NCBI GenBank assembly: GCA_021604925.1
Contig: BQJX01000189.1
Span: 1 to 6,127, forward strand
Reading direction: 5' to 3'
DNA length: 6,127 nucleotides
Origin: Gemmatimonadota bacterium
GTDB lineage: Bacteria > ARS69
Part shown: one piece after another, positions 1-5,387 of the stretch
How the letters are laid out: every line of letters starts with the position of its first letter
Numbering within the stretch: the first letter of the stretch is position 1
Notes under the pieces: generated by a model
What the model was told of the DNA's origin: nothing
Seen by the model: only the letters and a program-made list of their open reading frames with translations
The model's database searches: none
Position numbers and translations under genes: made by a program

Positions 1-99
1 GAAACCGCACGGGACACGGGCTTCGAACGGGAGTTTCCAACGGAAGCGTCGAGGGCGGCGGCGACTTGAGCTATGGTGGGGCCACCACGGGAGGGAATC

Positions 100-369
100 A
101 TGCCGCGCTGCGAACACTTCGACGGAACGCCGCTGGCCGAGGTCCCGGACCCGGTGCCCGGGTGCCCGGAGTGCTTGGCGCTCGGGGACTCCTGGGTCCA
201 CTTGAGAATGTGCTTGAAGTGCGGTCACGTAGGCTGCTGTGACGACTCCAAGAACCAGCACGCGCGCCGGCACTTCGAGGTCGAGGATCACGTCCTCATC
301 CGGAGCGTGGAGCCCGGTGAGACCTGGGGATACTGCTACGTTCATGATCAGTACACACGGCTGACCTAG
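100..369 (+). CDS. UBP-type zinc finger protein (89 aa)
   Basis: This is a small, probably cytoplasmic protein that is almost entirely one ZnF-UBP domain. Candidate zinc ligands follow the family order: C4/H6, C22/C25, C38/C41 in a CLKCGHVGCC stretch, C46, then H54, H58 and H64. The family's C-terminal signature follows as ETWGYCYVHD (residues 74-83). In eukaryotes this fold binds the free C-terminus of ubiquitin. The role of free-standing bacterial copies is not established, so no function is assigned. The ATG at 100 is chosen because GGGAGGG (89-95) sits just upstream. An in-frame ATG at 73 would add nine residues (MVGPPREGI) that do not belong to the domain and lacks a comparable ribosome site. 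The next gene follows after 50 bases on the same strand, so the two may be co-transcribed. The family call is strong; the biological role is unknown. Confidence 0.88.
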   Translation: MPRCEHFDGTPLAEVPDPVPGCPECLALGDSWVHLRMCLKCGHVGCCDDSKNQHARRHFEVEDHVLIRSVEPGETWGYCYVHDQYTRLT

Positions 370-419
370 GCCACTGCCGGGTCGGCTCGTTCGTCCGGCA
401 AGGCCGGAAGGAGTTGGGG

Positions 420-1070
420 ATGCGCAAGATCCACTCGTACGAATCGGATGAGCTGATCGTCAACTACGACGTCCAGCGGTGCATTCACGCGAAGGAGTGC
501 GTTCACGGGCAGCCGGACGTCTTTGATCCGCGCAAGCGCCCCTGGATCCAGCCGGGGGAGGCTGCGGACCCCGTCGAACTGGTTCGGGTGATCGAGCGAT
601 GCCCGACGGGCGCCTTGCACTACGAGTGGAAGCAGGAGGGCACCCCGGAGCAGCCGCCCGCAACGAACACCGTGCGGGTGGCCGCCAACGGTCCCCTCTA
701 CCTGAGCGGGCGTCTCCAGATCACGCTTTCCGGCAGCGAGGTGCTCCGGGACACGAGAGTCGCGCTGTGTCGATGCGGGCAGTCCAAGGACAAGCCGTTC
801 TGCGACAACTCCCACGTGGAGGCGGGCTTTGCCGACAGCGGAGAGATCACGCAGGGACGACTCAAGCCGGGGGACCCCGAACCGGGGGGAACGCTGGAGA
901 TCGCCCTGGCCGTGAACGGCCCCCTGCTGCTTCGGGGCCCGGCCGAGGTGCAGACGCCCGGTGGGACTGTGGTCAGTGGTGTCTCCGGGGCGCTGTGCCG
1001 CTGCGGGGAGTCGGCCGCGAAGCCGTTCTGCGATGGAGCCCACAAGACCTGTGGATTCCAGGCGGACTGA
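420..1070 (+). CDS. Ferredoxin-like (Fer4_19) protein with two CDGSH iron-sulfur motifs
   Basis: This 216-residue iron-sulfur protein has three modules. Residues ~10-70 match the divergent 4Fe-4S mono-cluster domain (Fer4_19): C21 and C27 in RCIHAKECVHG, a VFDP-RPWI stretch, and C61 in CPTGALHY. The first CDGSH-type motif is C117-x-C119...C128-D-N-S-H132. The second is C193-x-C195...C204-D-G-A-H208. Each has the three-Cys, one-His ligand set that holds a redox-active, pH-labile 2Fe-2S cluster in mitoNEET-like proteins. Each follows a beta-rich segment containing 'NGPLYLSG' or 'NGPLLLRG', so the C-terminal two thirds look like an internal duplication. Electron transfer or cluster transfer is likely, but partners are unknown. 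There is no signal peptide, so it should be cytoplasmic. AAGGAG at 408-413 lies six bases before the ATG, which fixes the start; an in-frame TTG at 414 is less likely. The zinc-finger gene lies 50 bases upstream. The convergent lipoprotein gene ends 20 bases beyond its stop. Confidence 0.9.
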   Translation: MRKIHSYESDELIVNYDVQRCIHAKECVHGQPDVFDPRKRPWIQPGEAADPVELVRVIERCPTGALHYEWKQEGTPEQPPATNTVRVAANGPLYLSGRLQITLSGSEVLRDTRVALCRCGQSKDKPFCDNSHVEAGFADSGEITQGRLKPGDPEPGGTLEIALAVNGPLLLRGPAEVQTPGGTVVSGVSGALCRCGESAAKPFCDGAHKTCGFQAD

Positions 1071-1090
1071 GCGGCACAGCGCGGGAGGCG

Positions 1091-1600
1091 CTAGGGGATT
1101 ACGGTGACCGGCGCGTCAAAGAGGCCGCCGGTGACCGTGCGCGTTGCCGGCACCTGCCCGGGTGCGCCCGCGACCGCCGTGAACGAGAACGACCCCGCAA
1201 CTCGCGTGTCCGTGAGCGTGGTCACCGAGATCGTTCCGGATCCACCGGCGGCGGCCGTCGAATAGGATCCGGCCGTCGATCCGACCGTGCCGTTGGCGAG
1301 GCTCATCGAATTCATGGGGTAGTCACCCGTGGTCGTGCCCGCGAAGCCGATGCCGATCACGGTTCCCGTGATGGCGTCCGTGGCTCCGACCGCCACAATG
1401 CCGCTCTCGTTGAACGCAGCGACGACCGCGCCCGTCCAGGCCACGCCGTCCACGGTGGCGGTCATGGATCCGGCGCCCGTCCCTCCCGTGCCGCCGGTGC
1501 CGCCGGTGCCGGGTCCGGCCGGACTTCCGTCGTCGCCACATCCCGCGGCCACGAGGGCGAGGACCCCGAGAACGATCAGACTACTGTACTTGCTTTTCAT
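1091..1600 (-). CDS. Small beta-rich lipoprotein with Gly-Thr linker
   Basis: The gene encodes a 169-residue predicted lipoprotein. A signal peptide (residues 1-20, ending LALVAAG) is followed by the lipidation cysteine C21. Position +2 is glycine rather than aspartate, so the inner-membrane retention signal is absent and the outer membrane is the likelier destination. A flexible linker rich in Gly and Thr (about residues 22-45) includes a TGGTGGTGGTG run. The body begins MTATVDGVAWTG and is dominated by Thr, Gly, Ala and Val in alternating patterns, suggesting a compact beta-sandwich. It ends GGLFDAPVTVIP. The overall plan recalls small secreted 'TATVDGxxW' lipoproteins such as the DUF6252 type, but I cannot assign a family firmly and no function follows. 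The start at 1600 is preceded by AGAGGAG; longer in-frame extension upstream would destroy the signal peptide. It converges with the CDGSH gene and diverges from the HDOD gene. Confidence 0.82.
   Translation of the reverse strand: MKSKYSSLIVLGVLALVAAGCGDDGSPAGPGTGGTGGTGGTGAGSMTATVDGVAWTGAVVAAFNESGIVAVGATDAITGTVIGIGFAGTTTGDYPMNSMSLANGTVGSTAGSYSTAAAGGSGTISVTTLTDTRVAGSFSFTAVAGAPGQVPATRTVTGGLFDAPVTVIP
1488..1514. repeat. Nine-base tandem repeat in the lipoprotein linker
   Basis: Two exact copies of GTGCCGCCG and a third, diverged one (GTGCCGGGT) lie end to end on the + strand. On the coding (-) strand they specify part of the Gly/Thr linker after the lipidation cysteine. Gain or loss of a unit keeps the frame and would only change linker length. 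Confidence 0.6.
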
Positions 1601-1668
1601 GGTGCTCCTCTTTGCTTGGGTGTCGTGCGCCGCGAGCCCTGCCCAGTTCATACAGGACACGGCCGTCG

Positions 1669-1696
1669 AAAATAGCACACTCGAACCGGCTTGGAA
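1669..1696 (-). promoter_or_regulatory. Possible promoter of the lipoprotein gene
   Basis: On the minus strand a TATTTT box (1674-1669) is preceded, 16 bases away, by TTCCAA (1696-1691). The -10 is a fair sigma70 match; the -35 is poor. It would give an untranslated leader of about 60 bases before the ATG at 1600. It sits in a short AT-rich patch within otherwise GC-rich spacer, which is the main reason to trust it. Confidence 0.33.
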
Positions 1697-1780
1697 CACC
1701 CGGAGCGATCGGCCGCCGAAGGTGGTGGGCCCGGAGGGGGGGCTCTCAAGCCGGATTGTGCGCCGACCGACAAGAAAGTA

Positions 1781-1799
1781 GCGGAAAGACAGATTCCGC
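1781..1799. repeat. Small inverted repeat upstream of the HDOD gene
   Basis: GCGGAA (1781-1786) and TTCCGC (1794-1799) form perfect six-base arms around a seven-base centre, ending 49 bases before the chosen HDOD start. It could be an operator or a leader hairpin. With arms this short, chance is a real possibility. Confidence 0.3.
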
Positions 1800-1848
1800 G
1801 GCCAGCCGACCCGAGATGGCATGGACCGATCCGGTCCGGGAGAACCCG

Positions 1849-2790
1849 GTGAGCTTCCTCAAGCGCAAGAACTTCTACAAGGGTCGCGAGAACGTCGTCT
1901 ACAACATCGACGGCGCGTCGTTCGGCATGGACGATCGGCTGGTCGAGGCGATTCGCGATTCGATCCGAGCCAAGGCGGAGCAGCGATCCCTGGTGATCCC
2001 GCGCCTGCCGCGCGTGGCGGGTCGCATCCTGCAACTGTCCCAGGATCCGGACGTCCAGGTGAACAAGGTCACCGAGGCCGTGATGAGCGATCCGGTCCTG
2101 GCCGCCCGCGTGCTTTCGATCGCGAACTCGGCCGCGAACGGCGCCAACGTGAAGGGGCTGGACGCCGCGATTCTGCGACTCGGGCTGCGGAAGCTCCGCG
2201 ATCTGGTGTTCGCCGAGTCCGTGCAGGCCAAGGTGTTCCCGGCGCGCGGGTACCGCAATCTGCTGGAGCAGTCGTTGCAACTGTCACTCGGCGCGGCGGT
2301 GGCGTGCGAAGCTATCAGCAAGATCAGCGGTCTTGAGCGCGACAGCGCGTTTCTCGTGGGCTTGCTCCATGACATCGGCAAGCCGACGCTGGTGCACACG
2401 ATTCTCGAGTACGAGCGCAAGAACGACGGCCAATCGATGGGCGAGGAGCTCGTGGAGCTGGTGCTCTCGCAACTGCACGAGGAGATCGGCGCCTACGTTC
2501 TGGAGCAGTGGGGAATGCCGCCGGACGCGGTGGAAGCCGCGCGCGCTCACCATCGCTACAACGAGTCCAACGAGGCGCCCGTTCATCGGACGATCTACGC
2601 CGCCAACCTGGTCTGCCAGCATCTGGGCGTGGGCGACATCCAGCGGGATGTGCCGTTCAACCTGGAACCCGCGTTCCTGGATCTGAAACTCTCGGATCGC
2701 GAACAGGTGGACCAGGTGGTATCCGCCATCTCCCGCGACGTGGACAACCTGATGGCGGGAATGAAGGGCAACGCGCCCAACCGCGCCTAG
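1849..2790 (+). CDS. HDOD domain signalling protein
   Basis: This 313-residue cytoplasmic protein is a stand-alone HDOD domain, a relative of HD phosphohydrolases usually thought to act by protein interaction rather than catalysis in two-component or cyclic-nucleotide signalling. The HDOD opening (from about residue 48) reads IPRLPRVAGRILQLSQDP, then VMSDPVLAARVLSIANSA. The HD core keeps H174-D175 in GLLHDIGKP, H210 in LHEEIGAYVL and H234-H235. However, the first metal-ligand position of the HD superfamily is Leu (L145, where 'HS' is usual) and the last aspartate position is Asn (N253 in AANL). The metal site is therefore incomplete, as expected for HDOD. There is no receiver, kinase or GGDEF domain attached. 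The GTG at 1849 is chosen because GGGAGA lies at 1838-1843 and the protein then begins SFLKRKNFYKG. An in-frame ATG at 1816 would add 11 residues but has only weak ribosome-site sequence. The gene is monocistronic between divergent and convergent neighbours. Confidence 0.87.
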   Translation: MSFLKRKNFYKGRENVVYNIDGASFGMDDRLVEAIRDSIRAKAEQRSLVIPRLPRVAGRILQLSQDPDVQVNKVTEAVMSDPVLAARVLSIANSAANGANVKGLDAAILRLGLRKLRDLVFAESVQAKVFPARGYRNLLEQSLQLSLGAAVACEAISKISGLERDSAFLVGLLHDIGKPTLVHTILEYERKNDGQSMGEELVELVLSQLHEEIGAYVLEQWGMPPDAVEAARAHHRYNESNEAPVHRTIYAANLVCQHLGVGDIQRDVPFNLEPAFLDLKLSDREQVDQVVSAISRDVDNLMAGMKGNAPNRA

Positions 2791-2830
2791 CGGCTCGGCT
2801 TCGCCCGGGAACCCTGCCGCCGCTCGGCGC

Positions 2831-3913
2831 TCAGTCGTCGCGCGTGAGCAGGTCGAGGAGCCGGGTGTTCACGAAGAGCTTCTCTCGCCCGACCTTCCGC
2901 TCGCCCAGCACTCCCACGCCGGCCAACGCTTTGAGATAGCGGGAAGCCGCCTGTCGCTCCGCGATCCCCGCGTCCACTACGTTGGCGATTCGGCAGTACG
3001 GCTGCTCGAACACCACGTCGACCAGTTCCCGGGTGTAGATCTTGGGGAGCTCGGCGCGCACCCGGTCCGCGGTTTCCCGGGCCAGATCGCGGATGGCGCC
3101 GATCTTGGTGGTGGTCCAGGCGGCGGTCTCCGCCACCCCGCGAAGCATGTACAGAAGCCACGGTTCCCAGTCGCGGTCGCGCGTGATCCCCAGCAGCAGG
3201 CGGTAGTAGTCGGACTTGTTGCGGATGATGTAGCGGCTCAGGTAGAGAATCGGCGAAGGCAGCAGGCCTCGCTCCACCAGGAACAGGCTGTTGAGCACGC
3301 GACCGGTTCGGCCGTTTCCATCGGTGAACGGATGGATGGCCTCGAACTGGTAGTGTGCCGCCGACATCCGGATCAACGGGTCCAGATCATCCTGAGCGTG
3401 AACAAAGCGTTCCCAGTTGCCGAGCAATTCCCGGATGCGAGCCTCTCCCTGGGGCGGCGTGTAGATCACCTCGCGCGTGGCGGCGTCGGCCAGCGCGTTG
3501 GGGAGCCGCCGTACCTGCACGGTCACGCCGTGGATGCGCGAGCACACGGCTTCGGCCGTGCGGGTGCTGAGGGGGTGCTCGGCGAGCGTGGCAAAGCCTT
3601 CCAGGAGAGCGCGCCGGTAGCGAAGGGCTTCCTTGGTGGCGGGATCGGCCGCGCCTTCGGCGTGCAGGTGCTGGAAGAGCCGGTCCGCCGTGGTCACCAC
3701 GTTCTCGATCTCGGAGCTCGCGCGCGCCTCCAGCAGGGGCAGCGTGTTGATGAGCATGCCCGGATTGGGAATGAGTTCGGTGGCCTGCTTCAATTCCGCC
3801 AACGCGGCCCGGGCCGTCACGCACTGCTTCAGGACCGGCCGGGTCTCCAGATCCGTCCCCGGGGGCAGGGAAGGCAGCGAGTTGTGGGGTTGTTCGGGGC
3901 TCCAGGTCGCCAT
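2831..3913 (-). CDS. Fic family protein, class II (probable AMP-transferase) with C-terminal winged helix
   Basis: This 360-residue protein closely follows the plan of the Shewanella oneidensis Fic protein. The N-terminal Fic_N region (about 20-110) carries the class II inhibitory-helix motif S66-x-x-x-E70-N71 inside ASSEIENVVTTADRLF; the glutamate normally blocks productive ATP binding. The Fic core (about 120-240) contains the flap segment VIYTPPQGE (149-157) and a complete catalytic motif, HPFTDGNGRTGR, at 194-205, with catalytic H194. All active-site residues look intact, so AMPylation of a protein target (possibly itself) is expected; the target is unknown. Residues about 295-355 resemble a winged helix-turn-helix (AERQAASRYLKALAGVGVLG), suggesting DNA binding. 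The ATG at 3913 has GGAG seven bases upstream. There is no separate small antitoxin gene nearby, consistent with built-in inhibition. A promoter and repeated operator-like sites lie directly upstream. Confidence 0.93.
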   Translation of the reverse strand: MATWSPEQPHNSLPSLPPGTDLETRPVLKQCVTARAALAELKQATELIPNPGMLINTLPLLEARASSEIENVVTTADRLFQHLHAEGAADPATKEALRYRRALLEGFATLAEHPLSTRTAEAVCSRIHGVTVQVRRLPNALADAATREVIYTPPQGEARIRELLGNWERFVHAQDDLDPLIRMSAAHYQFEAIHPFTDGNGRTGRVLNSLFLVERGLLPSPILYLSRYIIRNKSDYYRLLLGITRDRDWEPWLLYMLRGVAETAAWTTTKIGAIRDLARETADRVRAELPKIYTRELVDVVFEQPYCRIANVVDAGIAERQAASRYLKALAGVGVLGERKVGREKLFVNTRLLDLLTRDD

Positions 3914-3936
3914 GTCATGTCTCCGAAATCGTGTTC

Positions 3937-3944
3937 TTGCGACA
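3937..3944 (-). promoter_or_regulatory. TGTCGCAA half-site at the predicted fic transcription start
   Basis: The minus strand reads TGTCGCAA here, repeating the TGTCGCAA found on the + strand at 3988-3995 in the upstream inverted repeat. Its position next to the predicted +1 fits a repressor half-site. The claim rests on recurrence of the motif only. Confidence 0.4.
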
Positions 3945-3951
3945 GATTCGG

Positions 3952-3980
3952 AAGATAGGTCGCCGGCGACGACAGGTCAA
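3952..3980 (-). promoter_or_regulatory. Sigma70-type promoter of the fic gene
   Basis: On the minus strand TTGACC (3980-3975) and TATCTT (3957-3952) are separated by exactly 17 bases, a near-consensus arrangement. Transcription would begin around 3945, giving a leader of roughly 30 bases that includes the GGAG at 3924-3921. The spacer contains a perfect 12-bp palindrome and the predicted start point abuts a TGTCGCAA site, so the promoter is embedded in repeat sequence. Confidence 0.65.
3959..3970. promoter_or_regulatory. Perfect 12-bp palindrome in the fic promoter spacer
   Basis: GTCGCCGGCGAC is fully self-complementary and lies between the predicted -35 and -10 boxes. It contains the same GTCG core as the flanking sites. 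A CGACA half-site (3970-3974) overlaps its right end. Occupancy here would be expected to repress. Confidence 0.5.
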
Positions 3981-3984
3981 GCGG

Positions 3985-4017
3985 ATATGTCGCAAAAACG
4001 ACAATTGGGCGACATAT
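3985..4017. promoter_or_regulatory. Operator-like inverted repeat upstream of the fic -35
   Basis: Perfect nine-base arms ATATGTCGC (3985-3993) and GCGACATAT (4009-4017) flank a 15-base centre. Within the left half, TGTCG (3988-3992) also pairs with CGACA (3999-4003), so three half-sites occupy 33 bp. It lies immediately upstream of the predicted -35 box. The form is that of a binding site for a dimeric regulator; the winged helix of the adjacent Fic protein is one candidate. Confidence 0.6.
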
Positions 4018-4058
4018 AGGGCGAGAAGGGGGGCTGGGGGCGCGCTTCCACCCGGCCG

Positions 4059-4177
4059 GGAGTCACCCCGGGATGGGACCCGATCGGGCCGGAGCCACCC
4101 CGGGATGGGACCCGACGGGGCAGGGAGTCACCCCGGGATGGGCCCGACCGGACCTAGGGAGTCACCCCCAGGTGGGT
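4059..4177. repeat. Tandem 32-34 bp repeats running into the 3' end of the tlpA-like gene
   Basis: Three direct copies begin at 4059, 4091 and 4124. Each opens with GGAG[T/C]CACCCCGGGATGGG and continues with a less conserved CCCGA-rich tail. Period lengths are 32, 33 and 34 bases. A fourth, degenerate copy (4158 to about 4177, GGAGTCACCCCCAGGTGGG) is the reverse complement of the last codons of the tlpA-like gene. Read on the minus strand, that copy encodes HLGVTP, and the intergenic copies would read HPGVTP. The tails are partly palindromic (CCCGATCGGG in copy 1), so hairpins are possible, but no T-tract follows. The block lies between the tlpA-like stop and the fic control region. Confidence 0.8.
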
Positions 4178-4825
4178 CTCCACGGCGCTCCGAACCGCGT
4201 CCGAGTCCGTGAACCCCTTCCACTCGGCCACGATCCGCTGCTCGCGATCCACCAGGAACGCCGTGGGAACCGCCGCCACTCCGTAGGCGACCCAGGCCGG
4301 GGCCTCTCCGTTGTCCAGGACCACGTCGTAGGTCATGTCCTTCTTCTTCGCGAACTTCCGCACGTGGTCCAGCCCCTTCTCGTCGATCGAGATCCCCACC
4401 ACGCGCAGGCCCTGGTCCGCGTACTCATCGCCCAGTTTCCGCAGTTCCGGAATCCCCTTCACGCACGGCTGGCACCACGTCGCCCAGAAATCCAGAAGGA
4501 AGAGTTCGCCCTCCAGATCGCCCAGGTTCAGCGCGGTGCCGTCCAGTTGAGTGACGGACACCGGCGGCGCCGGACGGGGGAGCGGAAGCCGCAGGTAGGC
4601 CAGGGGGAAGGCGTCGAACGCTTCGCCACACGGCTCGGAGCAGAAGTAGTACATCTCACCGTCCTGCTCACGCCAGGTGGCCACATCTTCCAGGCCGTGA
4701 CCGGCGCCCCGCAGCTCGCACGCCCGGCAGACGGCCTGCTCGGGAATCGAGTTCGCCGGGTCGGCGAGCACCGGCGCGGCGCCCAGCAGAAGTGCGACCA
4801 GCGCCGCTACGATGCAGATCTTCAA
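4154..4825 (-). CDS. Exported YHS/TRASH-like and TlpA-type thioredoxin fusion protein
   Basis: This 223-residue protein begins with a signal peptide (residues 1-21, ending PVLA before D22), so it should act in the periplasm. Residues about 27-80 form a Cys-rich module: C33-x-x-C36, H43, then YYFCSEPCGEAF with C62 and C66. This resembles YHS/TRASH metal-binding modules. From about residue 88 a TlpA/ResA-like thioredoxin domain follows, with FWATWCQPC (active-site C118 and C121) and the cis-proline loop AVPTAF (P187). Thiol-disulfide reduction is the expected chemistry; a bound metal or metal-loaded partner is the likely context. The start is an unusual TTG at 4825, chosen because AAGGAG (4837-4832) is six bases upstream and the signal peptide begins exactly there. 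The longer in-frame ATG at 4924 would overlap the upstream gene and bury the signal sequence. Only 19 bases separate it from the upstream barrel gene, implying an operon. Its last codons belong to the tandem repeat block. Confidence 0.85.
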   Translation of the reverse strand: MKICIVAALVALLLGAAPVLADPANSIPEQAVCRACELRGAGHGLEDVATWREQDGEMYYFCSEPCGEAFDAFPLAYLRLPLPRPAPPVSVTQLDGTALNLGDLEGELFLLDFWATWCQPCVKGIPELRKLGDEYADQGLRVVGISIDEKGLDHVRKFAKKKDMTYDVVLDNGEAPAWVAYGVAAVPTAFLVDREQRIVAEWKGFTDSDAVRSAVETHLGVTP

Positions 4826-4831
4826 ACCGTA

Positions 4832-4837
4832 CTCCTT
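4832..4837 (-). promoter_or_regulatory. Ribosome binding site that decides the TTG start
   Basis: The minus strand reads AAGGAG followed by six bases and then TTG AAG ATC. This strong site just downstream of the barrel gene's stop codon is the reason for preferring the TTG at 4825 over more distant upstream ATG codons. Confidence 0.75.
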
Positions 4838-4844
4838 CCGAATC

Positions 4845-5378
4845 TCACAGCCCAAAGCCCACGGACACCCCGGGGGACTCCATCCACACCGAGAGTAACG
4901 ACACGAACCATCTTCCGGTTCCATAGTTCATCATGAGATGGGTCCGTTCCCCGTCGTACATCGGCCGGACGGAGAAGCCGTGGGACAGATCGAAGGTGGC
5001 GCCGAAGGGGAAGTTGATCCCCTCGTCCGCTTCCGAGTAGTTGACGCTGCCGTAGACCGAAACGGGCCACCAGGGCAGGCCCTTGGCCGCCGTGAGGTAG
5101 TAGGACTGGTCTCCCTCGTCCGTGCCGATCCGGTCCGAACTGGTCCCCACGAACATCCCGGGGATCGCGTGTCGCTCACGGAGCAGGAACCACGTGACCA
5201 GCGGCCCCACCTCTTCCACGCCCGGATTGAACTCCACGCCCACCTGCAGCGTGGGCAGGACGCGGTAATTCAAGGTGGAGCGCCAGCGGGCGCGGTCCAC
5301 GTCGAAGTCCACGTAGCGTTGCGAGAACGTCCAATCGTAGTCCAGTCCGCTTCCCCGAAGCGGTGCCCCTTCTCCGGG
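4845..5378 (-). pseudogene. Probable outer-membrane beta-barrel protein, main body of a frameshifted gene
   Basis: The open frame encodes alternating polar/hydrophobic strands rich in aromatic residues, for example LNYRVLPTLQVGVEFNPG, VSVYGSVNYSEADEGI and RWFVSLLSVWMESPG. It ends GVSVGFGL, which fits a small outer-membrane barrel of unknown cargo. An automated caller would probably begin at the GTG at 5312, giving 155 residues. Convincing coding sequence (LDYDWTFSQRYVDFDVD) continues upstream of that GTG to an in-frame TGA at 5379, with no ATG, GTG or TTG before it. The signal peptide lies further upstream in the same frame (see 5388-5534). Between the two pieces the coding character moves to another frame (5389 to about 5345), so two compensating indels are likely. 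Repaired, the protein would be about 229 residues. It precedes the YHS-TlpA gene by 19 bases and likely shares its transcript. The barrel assignment is by pattern only; no family is recognised. Confidence 0.65.
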
Positions 5379-5387
5379 TCAACCGGC

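Noticed and set aside
1..69. Possible 3' end of an upstream + strand gene ending at the TGA at 67-69
   Set aside because: Only 22 codons are visible and 15 of them end in G or C, well below the neighbouring genes (20 of 22 near the start of the zinc-finger gene); no motif is visible. Positions 1-88 are otherwise unassigned; a TATGGT at 72-77 has no acceptable -35.
1078..1092. Short hairpin AGCGC/GCGCT between the convergent CDGSH and lipoprotein genes as a terminator
   Set aside because: Only five base pairs, overlaps the lipoprotein stop codon and has no T-tract on either strand.
599..1675. Long open frame on the + strand overlapping the CDGSH and lipoprotein genes
   Set aside because: It encodes an Arg/Gly-rich, low-complexity product with no domain, runs through two well-supported genes on opposite strands, and is a by-product of high GC content.
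1756..1784. HDOD promoter TTGTGC-N17-TAGCGG
   Set aside because: The -10 matches the consensus at only its first two bases; not enough to call.
2789..2824. AGCGGC/GCCGCT pair between the convergent HDOD and fic genes as a terminator
   Set aside because: Six-base arms with a 24-base loop and no T-tract are expected by chance in sequence this GC-rich.
3332..3958. Open frame on the + strand opposite the fic gene
   Set aside because: The minus strand carries an unmistakable full-length Fic protein; the plus-strand product has no recognisable features.
4059..4177. CRISPR array
   Set aside because: The copies are directly abutting with no unique spacers of uniform length, the units are imperfect, and there are no cas genes.
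4073..4936. Large + strand open frame across the repeats and opposite the tlpA-like gene
   Set aside because: It is the shadow of a clear signal peptide-thioredoxin protein, and its N-terminus is translated tandem repeat (HPGMGP-like).
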